Part shown: piece by piece, positions 55,510 through 63,162 of the stretch | Layout of the letters: each line of letters opens with the position of its first letter | How positions within the stretch are numbered: position 1 is the first letter of the stretch | From: an uncultured Actinomycetes bacterium | Lineage (GTDB): Bacteria > Actinomycetota > Actinomycetes > Mycobacteriales > Mycobacteriaceae | Reading direction: 5' to 3' | DNA: 64,000 nucleotides | Assembly (NCBI GenBank): GCA_903884065.1 | Contig: CAISDL010000002.1 | Span: 1-64,000, forward strand | Program-made: the position numbers and the translations under genes | Notes under the pieces: generated by a model | What the model was told of the DNA's origin: nothing | Databases searched by the model: none | Seen by the model: only the letters and a program-made list of their open reading frames with translations

Positions 55510-57120
55510 TCAACTCCACGATTGGGTCTCCATCGGTTTTCCGGTGCCGCCGAAACGCAACCTCAACACGGTTTTCATGACTTTGCCAGCCGGATTCCGG
55601 GGCAACGCCTCGACGATCTCCAGCGCTCTGGGGTGTTTGTAGCGGGCCAGTTGCTCATCGAGGAGCTCGGCGAGGTCCTCGAGTCGAAGCCCGGCCTGGC
55701 TCACCGCTGCGACCGCGACGGGCACCTCGCCCCATGTGTCGTCCGGTCGCCCGATGACTGCGACCTCCACGATTGCCGGATGGGCGGCCAGGACGTTCTC
55801 GACCTCCGCGCAATAGATGTTCTCCCCGCCGGAGATGATCATGTCCTTCTTGCGGTCGACGACCCAGATGTAGCCCTCGCCGTCGCTGCGAACCAGGTCA
55901 CCGGAATGGAACCAGCCACCGGCGAACGACTCGGCGGTGGCGTGCGGCTTGTTCCAGTAGCCCGCCATGAGGGTCGGTGCCCGATAGACGATTTCGCCGA
56001 CCTCGCCGACCGGCACGTCGTTCATGTCCTCGTCGACGATGCGGGCGGCCACCGTCGGGATGACCTTGCCCACCGAACCGAGTTTCCGGGTGGCGTCGTC
56101 ACCCAGCAGCATGCAGGTGACCGGCGACATCTCGGTTTGACCGAAGGCGGCCAGGATCTTGGCGCCCGGAAACGTCTCGGCCATCTGGCGCAGCAGGGTG
56201 TCCGACGCCGGGGCAGCCCCCCAGGACAGATTGCGCAGGCGCAACTCCCTTGGACGGGAACGCTGTTCGGCGCACACCGCCTGCCACTGGGCCGGGACCA
56301 GGAAGATCCCGCTGACCTTCTCGGCGGCCAGGACGTCGAGCAGTGCGGCGGGGTCGAAGGCGCCCAACGGATAGATCACCGTGGGGATACCCAGGGTGAG
56401 GCCGGGGAGGGTGTTGCCGATGCCGGCGATGTGGAACAGCGGCACCCCGATGAAGGCGACGTCATTGTTGATGTCGGGACCGGTCGTGTAGATCGCGGTC
56501 ATCACCTGCGCGGCCAGGTTGGTGTGAGTGAGCACCGCACCCTTGGGATGTCCGGTGGTCCCCGAGGTGTACATGATCAGGGCCGGGCTGTCGTTGGGAA
56601 CGTCGACGGGGGGCGCGGACTCGCCGTCCTCGGCGAGCAGATCCTCGTAACCGAGCGACGCCGGCAGGTCGGAGTCCGCACCAGCGACGATCACCGTCGT
56701 CAACTCCGGGGCGAGCTCCCGGACCGACACCGCAAGCGGCGCGAGCATCGGCTCGGTGACCATTACGGCGGCGCCGCAGTCCTCCACCAGATAGCCGAGT
56801 TCGGGTGGGGTGAGCCGGAAGTTCACCGGCACGGCGATGGCGCCCAGCATGGTGGCGGCCAGGCAGGTTTCCAGGAACTCCGGCCGGTTGAGCATCAGGA
56901 TCATGACCCGGTCACCGGATCCGATCCCGCGCCGGTGCAGCGCGCCGGCCAACCCGCAGACCCGCCGGTGCAACTCGGCCCAGGTGACGGTGCGGCCGAG
57001 GAAACGCAACGCGGTTGCCTGCGGCTGCATCAGTGCGTGGCGCGTCAGTTGGGTCACCCAGTTCTGACGGCGGGACAGGTAGGGCTGCTCGACGCTGGCC
57101 TGTCCCACGGCGGTGTCCAT
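55510..57120 (-). CDS. fadD5: Fatty-acyl-CoA ligase of the mce1 locus
   Basis: A 536-residue ANL ligase. The AMP P-loop is LIMYTSGTTGHPKGAVLTH. FGQTEMSPVTCMLLG, WFHSGDLVRSDGEGYIWVVDRKKDMIISGGENIY and the catalytic-Lys motif PRNPAGKVMKTVLR are all present. It starts at ATG 57120 (MDTAVGQASVEQPYLSRRQ); an ATG at 57171 would add 17 Arg-rich residues. The recalled M. tuberculosis FadD5 (Rv0166) has near-identical core text and the same place before yrbE1A. It should activate fatty acids imported or recycled through Mce1. Confidence 0.95.
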   Translation of the reverse strand: MDTAVGQASVEQPYLSRRQNWVTQLTRHALMQPQATALRFLGRTVTWAELHRRVCGLAGALHRRGIGSGDRVMILMLNRPEFLETCLAATMLGAIAVPVNFRLTPPELGYLVEDCGAAVMVTEPMLAPLAVSVRELAPELTTVIVAGADSDLPASLGYEDLLAEDGESAPPVDVPNDSPALIMYTSGTTGHPKGAVLTHTNLAAQVMTAIYTTGPDINNDVAFIGVPLFHIAGIGNTLPGLTLGIPTVIYPLGAFDPAALLDVLAAEKVSGIFLVPAQWQAVCAEQRSRPRELRLRNLSWGAAPASDTLLRQMAETFPGAKILAAFGQTEMSPVTCMLLGDDATRKLGSVGKVIPTVAARIVDEDMNDVPVGEVGEIVYRAPTLMAGYWNKPHATAESFAGGWFHSGDLVRSDGEGYIWVVDRKKDMIISGGENIYCAEVENVLAAHPAIVEVAVIGRPDDTWGEVPVAVAAVSQAGLRLEDLAELLDEQLARYKHPRALEIVEALPRNPAGKVMKTVLRLRFGGTGKPMETQSWS

Positions 57121-57183
57121 CGCGTTCCAGCTTGCGTCACACCGCCGACGGGACGGTGCGAAACGCCGCAAGTGGTCAGAAAA

Positions 57184-57624
57184 TCAGGACCCCAGTTGCT
57201 CGGCGCGGGCCTTGAGGTTGCCCGCGAGATGGTCCAGGGCGTCATTGACCAATTTCTTCACCATCAGAGCCGGCACACCCGGCACCGAGGTCTCGACGTC
57301 CATGTCGACGGTGAGCAGGCTGGTCGGACCCATCTCGACCACCGAGAACAGTTGGTGCTGCTTGGAGAACAGCTCGCCCTGCTGCATCACGGTCTGGATC
57401 TGCGTCGGGCCCGGGTAGTAGACGGCCTGGATGTAGGTCAACTGCTGGCCCTGGATATCGGTGTCGATCCGCAACTGGCTGGGCCGTCCGTCGTTGTAAC
57501 GGGCCAGGATGTAGACGCTTTTGACCTCGTCGTTCCACTGCGGGTAGGCCTCGAAGTCGGCGACGATCCCCAGGATCGCGGCAGCTTCGGCGTTGACCTC
57601 CACTGTCTTGCTCACCAGCGGCAT
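57184..57624 (-). CDS. SRPBCC (START-like) lipid-binding domain protein
   Basis: A 146-residue single-domain SRPBCC/polyketide-cyclase-like protein. It has EVNAEAAAILGIVADFEAYPQWNDEVKSV at the start, an antiparallel beta core, and the long C-terminal helix LMVKKLVNDALDHLAGNLKARAEQL. It probably binds a hydrophobic ligand such as a fatty acid. ATG 57624 overlaps the TetR stop by one base (TGATG). From memory it matches Rv0164 (TB18.5), which also lies just before the mce1 locus. fadD5 follows 63 bp later. Confidence 0.9.
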   Translation of the reverse strand: MPLVSKTVEVNAEAAAILGIVADFEAYPQWNDEVKSVYILARYNDGRPSQLRIDTDIQGQQLTYIQAVYYPGPTQIQTVMQQGELFSKQHQLFSVVEMGPTSLLTVDMDVETSVPGVPALMVKKLVNDALDHLAGNLKARAEQLGS

Positions 57625-58283
57625 CAGGCGTGCACCTTCTTCGTGCGCCCGGCGCGTACCGCCTCGCCCAGCGGGGATTCCACGCGGGTCTTGTCGTCGC
57701 GGATCAGGCCTCTCAGCAGTGCGGTGCTGAATTCCTCGGCGATCTCGGTGGCGGTGCGCCGGCCGTCCGGCCGCAACCAGCGGTAGGCGCCCATCGTCAT
57801 GCCGATGTAGCCCAGTGCCACCACGTGCGAATCGCATTCGAAGAACTCCCCGCTGGCGATGCCCCGGTCGATGACCCCGGTGACGTGCTCGTAGACCTGG
57901 GTTTCCTTCTCACGGACCTCGGCGACCTGCTCGTCGGTGAACCATTCGGTGATGTAGGGCTGTTCCTGCCAGTAGACGGCGGCGCCCTCCGGATTCTCCG
58001 CGATGTTCCGCAAAAGTCGGACGGTGTACTGGTAGAGCGCCTCGCGGGCAGTCCAGGACGGATCGTCGTGCACGGCGGCCAGGGTGTTCTCCGCTGCGCT
58101 TCGATAGATGTCGAACAGGATCAGCGACTTGCTGGCGTAGTAGTGGTAGACCGTCGCCTTGTTGAGGCCGACCACGTCGGCGACGTCGTCCATCCGAGTG
58201 CCGTGGTAGCCGCGTGCGGCGAACAGCTTGGTGGCGACGGCCAGCAGTTCCTCCCGGCGCGTCGAGCCGTTCTCCGGTGGCAT
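57624..58283 (-). CDS. TetR-family transcriptional regulator
   Basis: A 219-residue TetR protein. The HTH is at about 10-55 (EELLAVATKLFAARGYHGTRM, VVGLNKATVYHYYASKSLIL). The ligand-binding domain carries ITEWFTDEQVAEVREKETQVYEHVTG and GMTMGAYRWLRPDGRRTATEIAEEF, a pattern seen in KstR2/fatty-acid-type TetR regulators. GGAGGA lies 7 nt before the ATG. A palindrome AACTGGTT overlaps its likely transcription start. It is the first gene of the minus-strand array leading to fadD5-mce1. It may be the counterpart of Rv0158. Its ligand is unknown. Confidence 0.88.
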   Translation of the reverse strand: MPPENGSTRREELLAVATKLFAARGYHGTRMDDVADVVGLNKATVYHYYASKSLILFDIYRSAAENTLAAVHDDPSWTAREALYQYTVRLLRNIAENPEGAAVYWQEQPYITEWFTDEQVAEVREKETQVYEHVTGVIDRGIASGEFFECDSHVVALGYIGMTMGAYRWLRPDGRRTATEIAEEFSTALLRGLIRDDKTRVESPLGEAVRAGRTKKVHA

Positions 58284-58300
58284 GAGCGGTCCTCCCTATC

Positions 58301-58318
58301 AACTGGTTGGACAGTCTA
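58301..58318 (-). promoter_or_regulatory. Probable TetR promoter and autoregulatory operator
   Basis: On the minus strand TAGACT (complement of 58313-58318) fits a -10. CAACCAGTTG follows, with AAC-N2-GTT as core (58301-58308), and would cover the transcription start. The ribosome site and ATG come 10-18 nt later. The AACnnGTT core resembles the KstR half-site spacing, but the outer bases match only on one side. Confidence 0.4.
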
Positions 58319-58408
58319 GATAATGGCACCCGATCGCCACTCCCCAGCGGCTGGGAGGGATAGACTCACTTCGAGTCGGATGCCGCTCGGATGCCAAGGA
58401 GGCCAGCC

Positions 58409-58531
58409 ATGAATCCCGATCCGAACCCGGATTACGACGCGACCGACGAGATCGAGTACTTCTTCAGCTGGCTGCCTTGGGCGCTGCGGGGTACCGACTG
58501 GACCGGCACCCCGGCCTACCCGCCGGTCTGA
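58409..58531 (+). CDS. 40-residue small acidic/aromatic protein
   Basis: A short ORF that begins MNPDPNPDYDATDEIEYFFS and ends TGTPAYPPV. AAGGAGG (58397-58403) lies 5 nt before the ATG, the best Shine-Dalgarno in this part of the window, and TAGACT (58361-58366) is a candidate -10. The product is acidic in its first half and Trp/Tyr/Phe/Pro-rich in its second, with no signal peptide or membrane segment. From memory M. tuberculosis has a small annotated gene (Rv0157A) between pntB and the TetR gene, which fits. Function unknown. Confidence 0.72.
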   Translation: MNPDPNPDYDATDEIEYFFSWLPWALRGTDWTGTPAYPPV

Positions 58532-58552
58532 TCCGGCGCCGCTCCGGCCCCG

Positions 58553-59722
58553 TCAGTCGCCCCACGCGAAAGCGTCCACGCCCACGTCGATCTGTTGGGC
58601 GTCTTCCTTGTCGTTGTTCTCGTTCTGCTTCTTCTGGCTGTCGTTTGCCGGATTCCGATCCGTCGCAATCATCAGCGGACGATCGTCGGCCGTTCCGATG
58701 AAGGCGACAACGTCGCCCACCCATTCCGGACCGGGCGCATCGCCGCGGGTATCGGCAATCGTGTGCGGCGACCCGCCGGCGGTGACGACCTGGATGCTCT
58801 TGGTGCGTTGGTCCGGACTCCACTGCGTGAATCCGATCGCGCCGCGCCACAGCGCGGCGACATCGTCGTAGGCGCCCGTCCCGGTGAACACCGGCCGTGG
58901 TGCCGCCGGGGGTTCGACCGAGTAGATTCCGCCTCCGCGCAGCGTGAATGGTATTGCGCTGAAAAGACTTCCAGCCGCATCCCCGTTGGCGAACAGAACC
59001 GAGCGGCCGTCGTCGGCATAGTCGACGGAGGAGGCGTTCGTACCGGTCGCCACCGGTTGTGAGGCTCCTCCGACGCCGAGCACGTTGATCTCCACCGGGC
59101 TGACGTCCATGCGCCCGCCCGCCCAGGCGATGTGCTTGCCATCGCGCGCCCAGGCGTAATCCCGGTCGGCGTACAGCGGTCGGTCAGGGGCCTGGACCAC
59201 CCCGGTGGCAGCGGCGGCGGTCAGCAGGAATCCCCCGCCGCCGGCGGTCTTGAGGAAGGCGATCCGGTCGCCTGTCGGAGACCAGCGCGGACGCTCCAGA
59301 GTGCTTTTCGCGGGATCGTCACCGCCGAAGGTCGGCACCAGCGCGGCCGGGTCCACCAACCGGCGGGGAGTCGGCGTGGGAGCGCCGTCGGCCGGGAGGT
59401 CGAGTACCCACAGTTCGCCGCCGCCGTCGTCGCGAGACGCCTTGCGCACGAACGCAAGTCGGCTTCCGTCGGGGGACGGCGCCGGCTCGGTGTCGGCAGG
59501 TCCGTCGGTGATTTTGCGACCCGGGGTGCCGGCCGGGTCGCTGACGTACAACGCCCCGTCCTTCGCGTAGAACAGCGCGGGCTTGTGATCGGCGTCCGGG
59601 CCCGTCGACGCCGGGGCGCCGGACTTCTCAGCCCCGGCGCAACCGGCCACCATCGCGATGGCGATCGAAATCGCAATCGCGGGGACGGTTCGCACTACTC
59701 GGCTGTGCTGCACGGCCGCCAC
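58553..59722 (-). CDS. Beta-propeller (TolB/WD40-like) lipoprotein
   Basis: A 389-residue exported lipoprotein: hydrophobic leader AIAISIAIAMVAGC with lipobox VAGC (Cys28 if started at GTG 59722; other GTGs nearby are possible). PD40-like blades are visible as EPAPSPDGSRLAFVRKA, ERPRWSPTGDRIAFLKTA, DYAWARDGKHIAWAGG and SVDYADDGRSVLFANGD. The last 30 residues switch to an Asn/Gln/Lys/Glu-rich stretch (SQKKQNENNDKEDAQQ) encoded by AT-richer DNA, unlike the rest of the gene. It is probably a periplasmic binding or scaffold protein. Function unknown. Confidence 0.83.
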   Translation of the reverse strand: MAAVQHSRVVRTVPAIAISIAIAMVAGCAGAEKSGAPASTGPDADHKPALFYAKDGALYVSDPAGTPGRKITDGPADTEPAPSPDGSRLAFVRKASRDDGGGELWVLDLPADGAPTPTPRRLVDPAALVPTFGGDDPAKSTLERPRWSPTGDRIAFLKTAGGGGFLLTAAAATGVVQAPDRPLYADRDYAWARDGKHIAWAGGRMDVSPVEINVLGVGGASQPVATGTNASSVDYADDGRSVLFANGDAAGSLFSAIPFTLRGGGIYSVEPPAAPRPVFTGTGAYDDVAALWRGAIGFTQWSPDQRTKSIQVVTAGGSPHTIADTRGDAPGPEWVGDVVAFIGTADDRPLMIATDRNPANDSQKKQNENNDKEDAQQIDVGVDAFAWGD

Positions 59723-59749
59723 TCTACGACCTTCCCACCGTCCGGATGC

Positions 59750-61213
59750 TCACCAATCGGATGGGCGGTAGTCCTTGAGGAAAACCCCGTACAGATCGAC
59801 GCCGGCCTCGCCCTGCACGATCGGGTCGTACACCCGGGCCGCGCCGTCGACGAGGTCCAGTGGGGCATGGAAGCCCTCCTCGGCCAGTCGGACCTTCGTG
59901 AAGTGCGGACGCTCGTCGGTGATCCATCCGGTGTCCACACTGGTCATCAGGATGCCGTCGGTCTCGAACATCTCCCCGGCGCTGGTCCTGGTGAGCATGT
60001 TGAGGGCGGCCTTGGCCATATTGGTGTGCGGGTGTCCCGGACCCTTGTAGCGGCGGGAGAACACCCCCTCCATGGCCGACACATTGACCACATACGTGCG
60101 CCGGGCCGGCGACGCGGCCAGCGCCGGACGCAGACGGCTGATCAGCAGGAAAGGTGCGGTGGTGTTGGCCAGTTGCACCTCGAGCATCTCCAGCGGCTCG
60201 ACCTCGTGGACGTGCTGAGTCCAGCTGTTCACGTGATGCTCGTCGGGAACGAGGCCGCCCGCGTCGATGGCGGTTCCGGCGGCAAGCCGCTCCAGTGAGG
60301 TCGATCCGGCGGTCAGTGCCGCCTCCGTCAGTTCATCCGCGCGCGACGCCGCGGCCGCCAGAATCGGGTGGCTCGCGACCGAGGCCGCCAGCGCCTGGGG
60401 ATGGGCGTCGTTGGTGTGCCCGAAGGTGAGCAGCTCGGGAATCGGGCCATCGGGCAGCGGCGCGAGTTCGGCTTCGGCCAGCGGCGCATAGGCCCCCGGG
60501 GACCGGCGCACCGTCTGGGCTGCGTTGTTGATCAGGATGTCGAGGGGGCCGGCCTCGGCGACGGCGTCCGCCAGGCCGACCACCTGGGCCGGGTCGCGCA
60601 GGTCGATGCCCACGACACGGAGTCGGTGCAGCCAGTCCGCGGAGTCGGGCAGACCCGAGAAGCGGCGTACGGCATCCCGGGGAAACCTGGTGGTGATCGT
60701 GGTGTGCGCGCCATCGCGAAGCAGGCGAAGGGCGATGTACATGCCGATCTTCGCGCGGCCGCCGGTGAGCAGGGCGCGCTTGCCGGTCAGATCGGTGCGC
60801 GCCTCCCGTTTGGCGTGGCTGAAGGCCGCGCACTGCGGACACAACTGGTGATAGAAGGCGTCGACCTCGGTGTAGTGCTGCTTGCAGATGTAGCAGGCGC
60901 GCGATCGGATGAGGGTGCCCGCGCTCGGTGCGGCGGCCGACGTGGTGAGCGGGATGCCGCGGGTCTCGTCGTCGATGCGATCGGGGGCGCCGGTCGCGGT
61001 CGCGGCGACCACCGCGCGGTCGGCGTCGGCGATCTCCGCCTGCTTCTCGCGGCGGCGCGACTTCTTAGCGGCCTTGAACATGTGGGCGGTCGCCCGGCGA
61101 ACCGCGATGAAGTCCGGGTGCTTCTCGTCGAGCTGGTGCAGTTCGGCCAGCACGGCCAGCGTGACCGCCAGTCGTTCGGGGTCGATGCCGATGCCGTGCC
61201 GGTCAGAGCTCAC
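59750..61213 (-). CDS. Zinc-ribbon/SDR fusion with a non-canonical active site
   Basis: A 487-residue protein from GTG 61213; the frame is open upstream but runs into a divergent gene. Residues 1-100 are helical and basic (HMFKAAKKSRRREKQ). A zinc-ribbon-like CYIC...CPQC (C107, C110, C125, C128) follows. Residues 145 onward are a short-chain dehydrogenase fold: RALLTGGRAKIGMYIALRLL as nucleotide loop, VVGIDLRDPAQV and ILINNAAQT. The usual Tyr-x3-Lys is GHPHTNMAKAAL, so Thr takes the place of Tyr while Lys remains. An insertion of about 120 residues lies between the NNAA strand and the Ser/Lys helix. It probably binds NAD(P) but may not be a standard dehydrogenase. I do not know its role. Confidence 0.83.
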   Translation of the reverse strand: MSSDRHGIGIDPERLAVTLAVLAELHQLDEKHPDFIAVRRATAHMFKAAKKSRRREKQAEIADADRAVVAATATGAPDRIDDETRGIPLTTSAAAPSAGTLIRSRACYICKQHYTEVDAFYHQLCPQCAAFSHAKREARTDLTGKRALLTGGRAKIGMYIALRLLRDGAHTTITTRFPRDAVRRFSGLPDSADWLHRLRVVGIDLRDPAQVVGLADAVAEAGPLDILINNAAQTVRRSPGAYAPLAEAELAPLPDGPIPELLTFGHTNDAHPQALAASVASHPILAAAASRADELTEAALTAGSTSLERLAAGTAIDAGGLVPDEHHVNSWTQHVHEVEPLEMLEVQLANTTAPFLLISRLRPALAASPARRTYVVNVSAMEGVFSRRYKGPGHPHTNMAKAALNMLTRTSAGEMFETDGILMTSVDTGWITDERPHFTKVRLAEEGFHAPLDLVDGAARVYDPIVQGEAGVDLYGVFLKDYRPSDW

Positions 61214-61246
61214 AGCAGAGTGTAACGAGGCTAGGCTGCGCTTCTT

Positions 61247-61744
61247 GTGAGTGATCTGACGACGACGGCGGCGCGCCCCGACCCATTGCGGCTGACGCTG
61301 GAGTGCTACCCGTTCGTCGACGAGATCGCCACCCGGTACGGGGATATGGACGCCAACGCCCACATCAACAACCTGGCGCTGGAGTCGTTGCACGAGAACG
61401 CCCGGGCGACGATGAACCAGCGGCTCTACCCCGCGGCCTACCGCGCGGGAACCCGCCGGTTTCGGCTGGTGACGTCGCAGAATGCGGTGCACTTCCTGGC
61501 CGAAGCCCATTGGCCGGTGACGATCCAGACCGGCGCTGGGGTGGGCCGGATCGGGCGCACGTCCTTCATCGCCTCGACCGGCCTGTTCGTCGCCGGTGAG
61601 TGCATCGGGGTGTGCGACACCGTGCTGGTGATGCTGGGCGAGGACGGCCCCGAACCGATCCCCGCGGAGTTCCGGGCGGCGCTTCAGTCAGCACTGCTGG
61701 GGTCGCCTCCGAGTCCGAGGGATTCTGTCACACACCATCCGTAG
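61247..61744 (+). CDS. Hotdog-fold acyl-CoA thioesterase
   Basis: A 165-residue single-hotdog protein of the 4HBT type. RYGDMDANAHINNLALESLHENAR carries the catalytic Asp/Asn-His motif (D-x-D-x-N-x-H-x-NN), followed by HWPVTIQTGAGVGRIGRTSF and VCDTVLVML. It should hydrolyse acyl-CoA or an aromatic acyl-CoA. It starts at GTG 61247, divergent from the SDR-like gene with 33 bp between starts. TAGGCT lies upstream as a possible -10. The DUF222 gene begins 10 bp after its stop. Confidence 0.88.
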   Translation: MSDLTTTAARPDPLRLTLECYPFVDEIATRYGDMDANAHINNLALESLHENARATMNQRLYPAAYRAGTRRFRLVTSQNAVHFLAEAHWPVTIQTGAGVGRIGRTSFIASTGLFVAGECIGVCDTVLVMLGEDGPEPIPAEFRAALQSALLGSPPSPRDSVTHHP

Positions 61745-61762
61745 AATCGCACATATGTTCGA
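61742..61762 (+). promoter_or_regulatory. SOS-like box overlapping the start of the second DUF222/HNH gene, plus leaderless -10
   Basis: TCGCACATATGTTCGA (61747-61762) differs from TCGAAC-N4-GTTCGA at one base, and the ATG at 61755 falls within it. TAGAAT (61742-61747) is a TANNNT -10 exactly 7 nt before the ATG. The geometry is the same as at 439-461. Confidence 0.65.
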
Positions 61763-63155
61763 CACACTCGACGGGCCCGGTCTGCTTGCCGAGATGTCCG
61801 CCGCCCAGCGCACCGAACGCGCGGCCGCCGCGCGCCGAATACTCGCCGCGGGGCGGTTGTGTCAGACACGGATGGCGCATGTCACCGAGGACGACCGCAC
61901 CCAGTGGTGCATCGATAACTGGGAGTCGGTGGCCGCGGAGATCGGCGCCGAACTCGGAGTCAGCCGCCGCCGGGCCTCCACGCAGATGAATTACGGGGTC
62001 GAACTGCTGGAGCGCCTACCTCGACTCGGCGCGGTGTTCCTTGCCGGAGACGTCGACTTCCGGATTGTGGCGGCGGCGGTCTTTCGCACCGGGCTGATCA
62101 CCGAGTCCGAGGTCCTCGCGCGGATCGACGACGTGGTTGCGCGGCGCGCCGGTCACTGGAACACCCTCTCCCGCAAACGGATCGCGGAGTTGATCGACAG
62201 ATGGGTCGCCGCACTGGATCCGGCGGCCCTGCGTCGACCGCGCAGCGCCGAGGAGGACCGCCACATCGAGTTCGGCGAGAGCCGAGACGGCATGGTGGAG
62301 TTCTGGGGTGCGTTGCGCGCCAGCGACGCCGCGGTGCTCGAACGGACCCTGGAGAGCGTGGCCGACAGCGTCTGCGCCACCGATCCGCGCACCAGACGCC
62401 AGAGGCGGGCCGACGCCCTGACCGCGATGACCGCCGGACCATCGAAGCTCGTTTGTGAGTGCGGCACGGCGGATTGCCCGGCAGCCGAAGCTTCATCGCC
62501 GGGGCCGGTCGTCATCCACCTGATCGCCGAGGCCGCCACCCTGAGCGGGGAGAGCAGCACGCCGGCTTACCTGCCCGGGTTCGGAACCGTGCCCCCGGCA
62601 ATGTTGCGCGAGGTTGCCCGACGGGCCAGGTTGCGCCCGCTGACCCCGCCGGCACTGTTGTGCGCCGAGCCGCGCTACCGGCCGTCGGCGACCCTGGCCG
62701 ACTTCATCCGCACCCGCGATCTCACCTGCCGCTTTCCGGGGTGCGACAAACGCGCCGAGGTGTGCGATATCGACCACACCATTCCGTGGCAACTGGGCGG
62801 TCCGACGCACCCGTCGAACCTGGCATTGCTCTGCCGTGCGCACCACCTTCTGAAGACCTTCTGGTCCGTCGAAAAAGGTTGGGCGGAAAGCCAATCCGCA
62901 GACGGGACGATCGCGTGGACATCGCCCTCCGGGCGTGTCTACGTTACGAAGCCCTGCGGGGCGCTGTTCTTTCCACAGCTGGCCGAGCCGACCGCCGACC
63001 TCAACGTCGATGTGCACCAAGGGGGTTCGACTGTCGGGCGGACGCTGATGATGCCGACCCGCAGGCGTACCCGGGCGGAGGAACGCGCCGCGCGCATCCA
63101 GTGGGAGCGCGGGATCAACGAGGCGCGGTGGGCAGCCGACCCGCCGAGCTTCTAA
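61755..63155 (+). CDS. DUF222 / HNH endonuclease-domain protein (13E12 family)
   Basis: A 466-residue member of the family. The DUF222 helical domain (about 5-310) includes VAAEIGAELGVSRRRASTQMNYGVELLERLP and FLAGDVDFRIVAAAVFRTGLIT. The HNH region at about 318-365 contains RFPGCDKRAEVCDIDHTIPW (Asp340-His341) and NLALLCRAHHLLKTF, with paired cysteines that would hold zinc. Whether it cuts DNA is unknown. In M. tuberculosis REP13E12 genes are targets of the phiRv1 integrase, but no phage is present here. The start has a leaderless -10 and an SOS-like box. It overlaps none of its neighbours. Confidence 0.92.
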   Translation: MFDTLDGPGLLAEMSAAQRTERAAAARRILAAGRLCQTRMAHVTEDDRTQWCIDNWESVAAEIGAELGVSRRRASTQMNYGVELLERLPRLGAVFLAGDVDFRIVAAAVFRTGLITESEVLARIDDVVARRAGHWNTLSRKRIAELIDRWVAALDPAALRRPRSAEEDRHIEFGESRDGMVEFWGALRASDAAVLERTLESVADSVCATDPRTRRQRRADALTAMTAGPSKLVCECGTADCPAAEASSPGPVVIHLIAEAATLSGESSTPAYLPGFGTVPPAMLREVARRARLRPLTPPALLCAEPRYRPSATLADFIRTRDLTCRFPGCDKRAEVCDIDHTIPWQLGGPTHPSNLALLCRAHHLLKTFWSVEKGWAESQSADGTIAWTSPSGRVYVTKPCGALFFPQLAEPTADLNVDVHQGGSTVGRTLMMPTRRRTRAEERAARIQWERGINEARWAADPPSF

Positions 63156-63162
63156 CCGATCT

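Noticed and set aside
55462-57786. Open plus-strand frame of 774 codons opposite fadD5
   Set aside because: Its translation is His/Asp/Arg/Gly-rich without any motif, while the opposite strand encodes a complete FadD5. Long antisense frames are normal in GC-rich DNA.
61755-63155. Phage integration site or prophage remnant linked to the 13E12 gene
   Set aside because: No integrase, attachment duplication or phage gene is visible near either DUF222 gene in the window.
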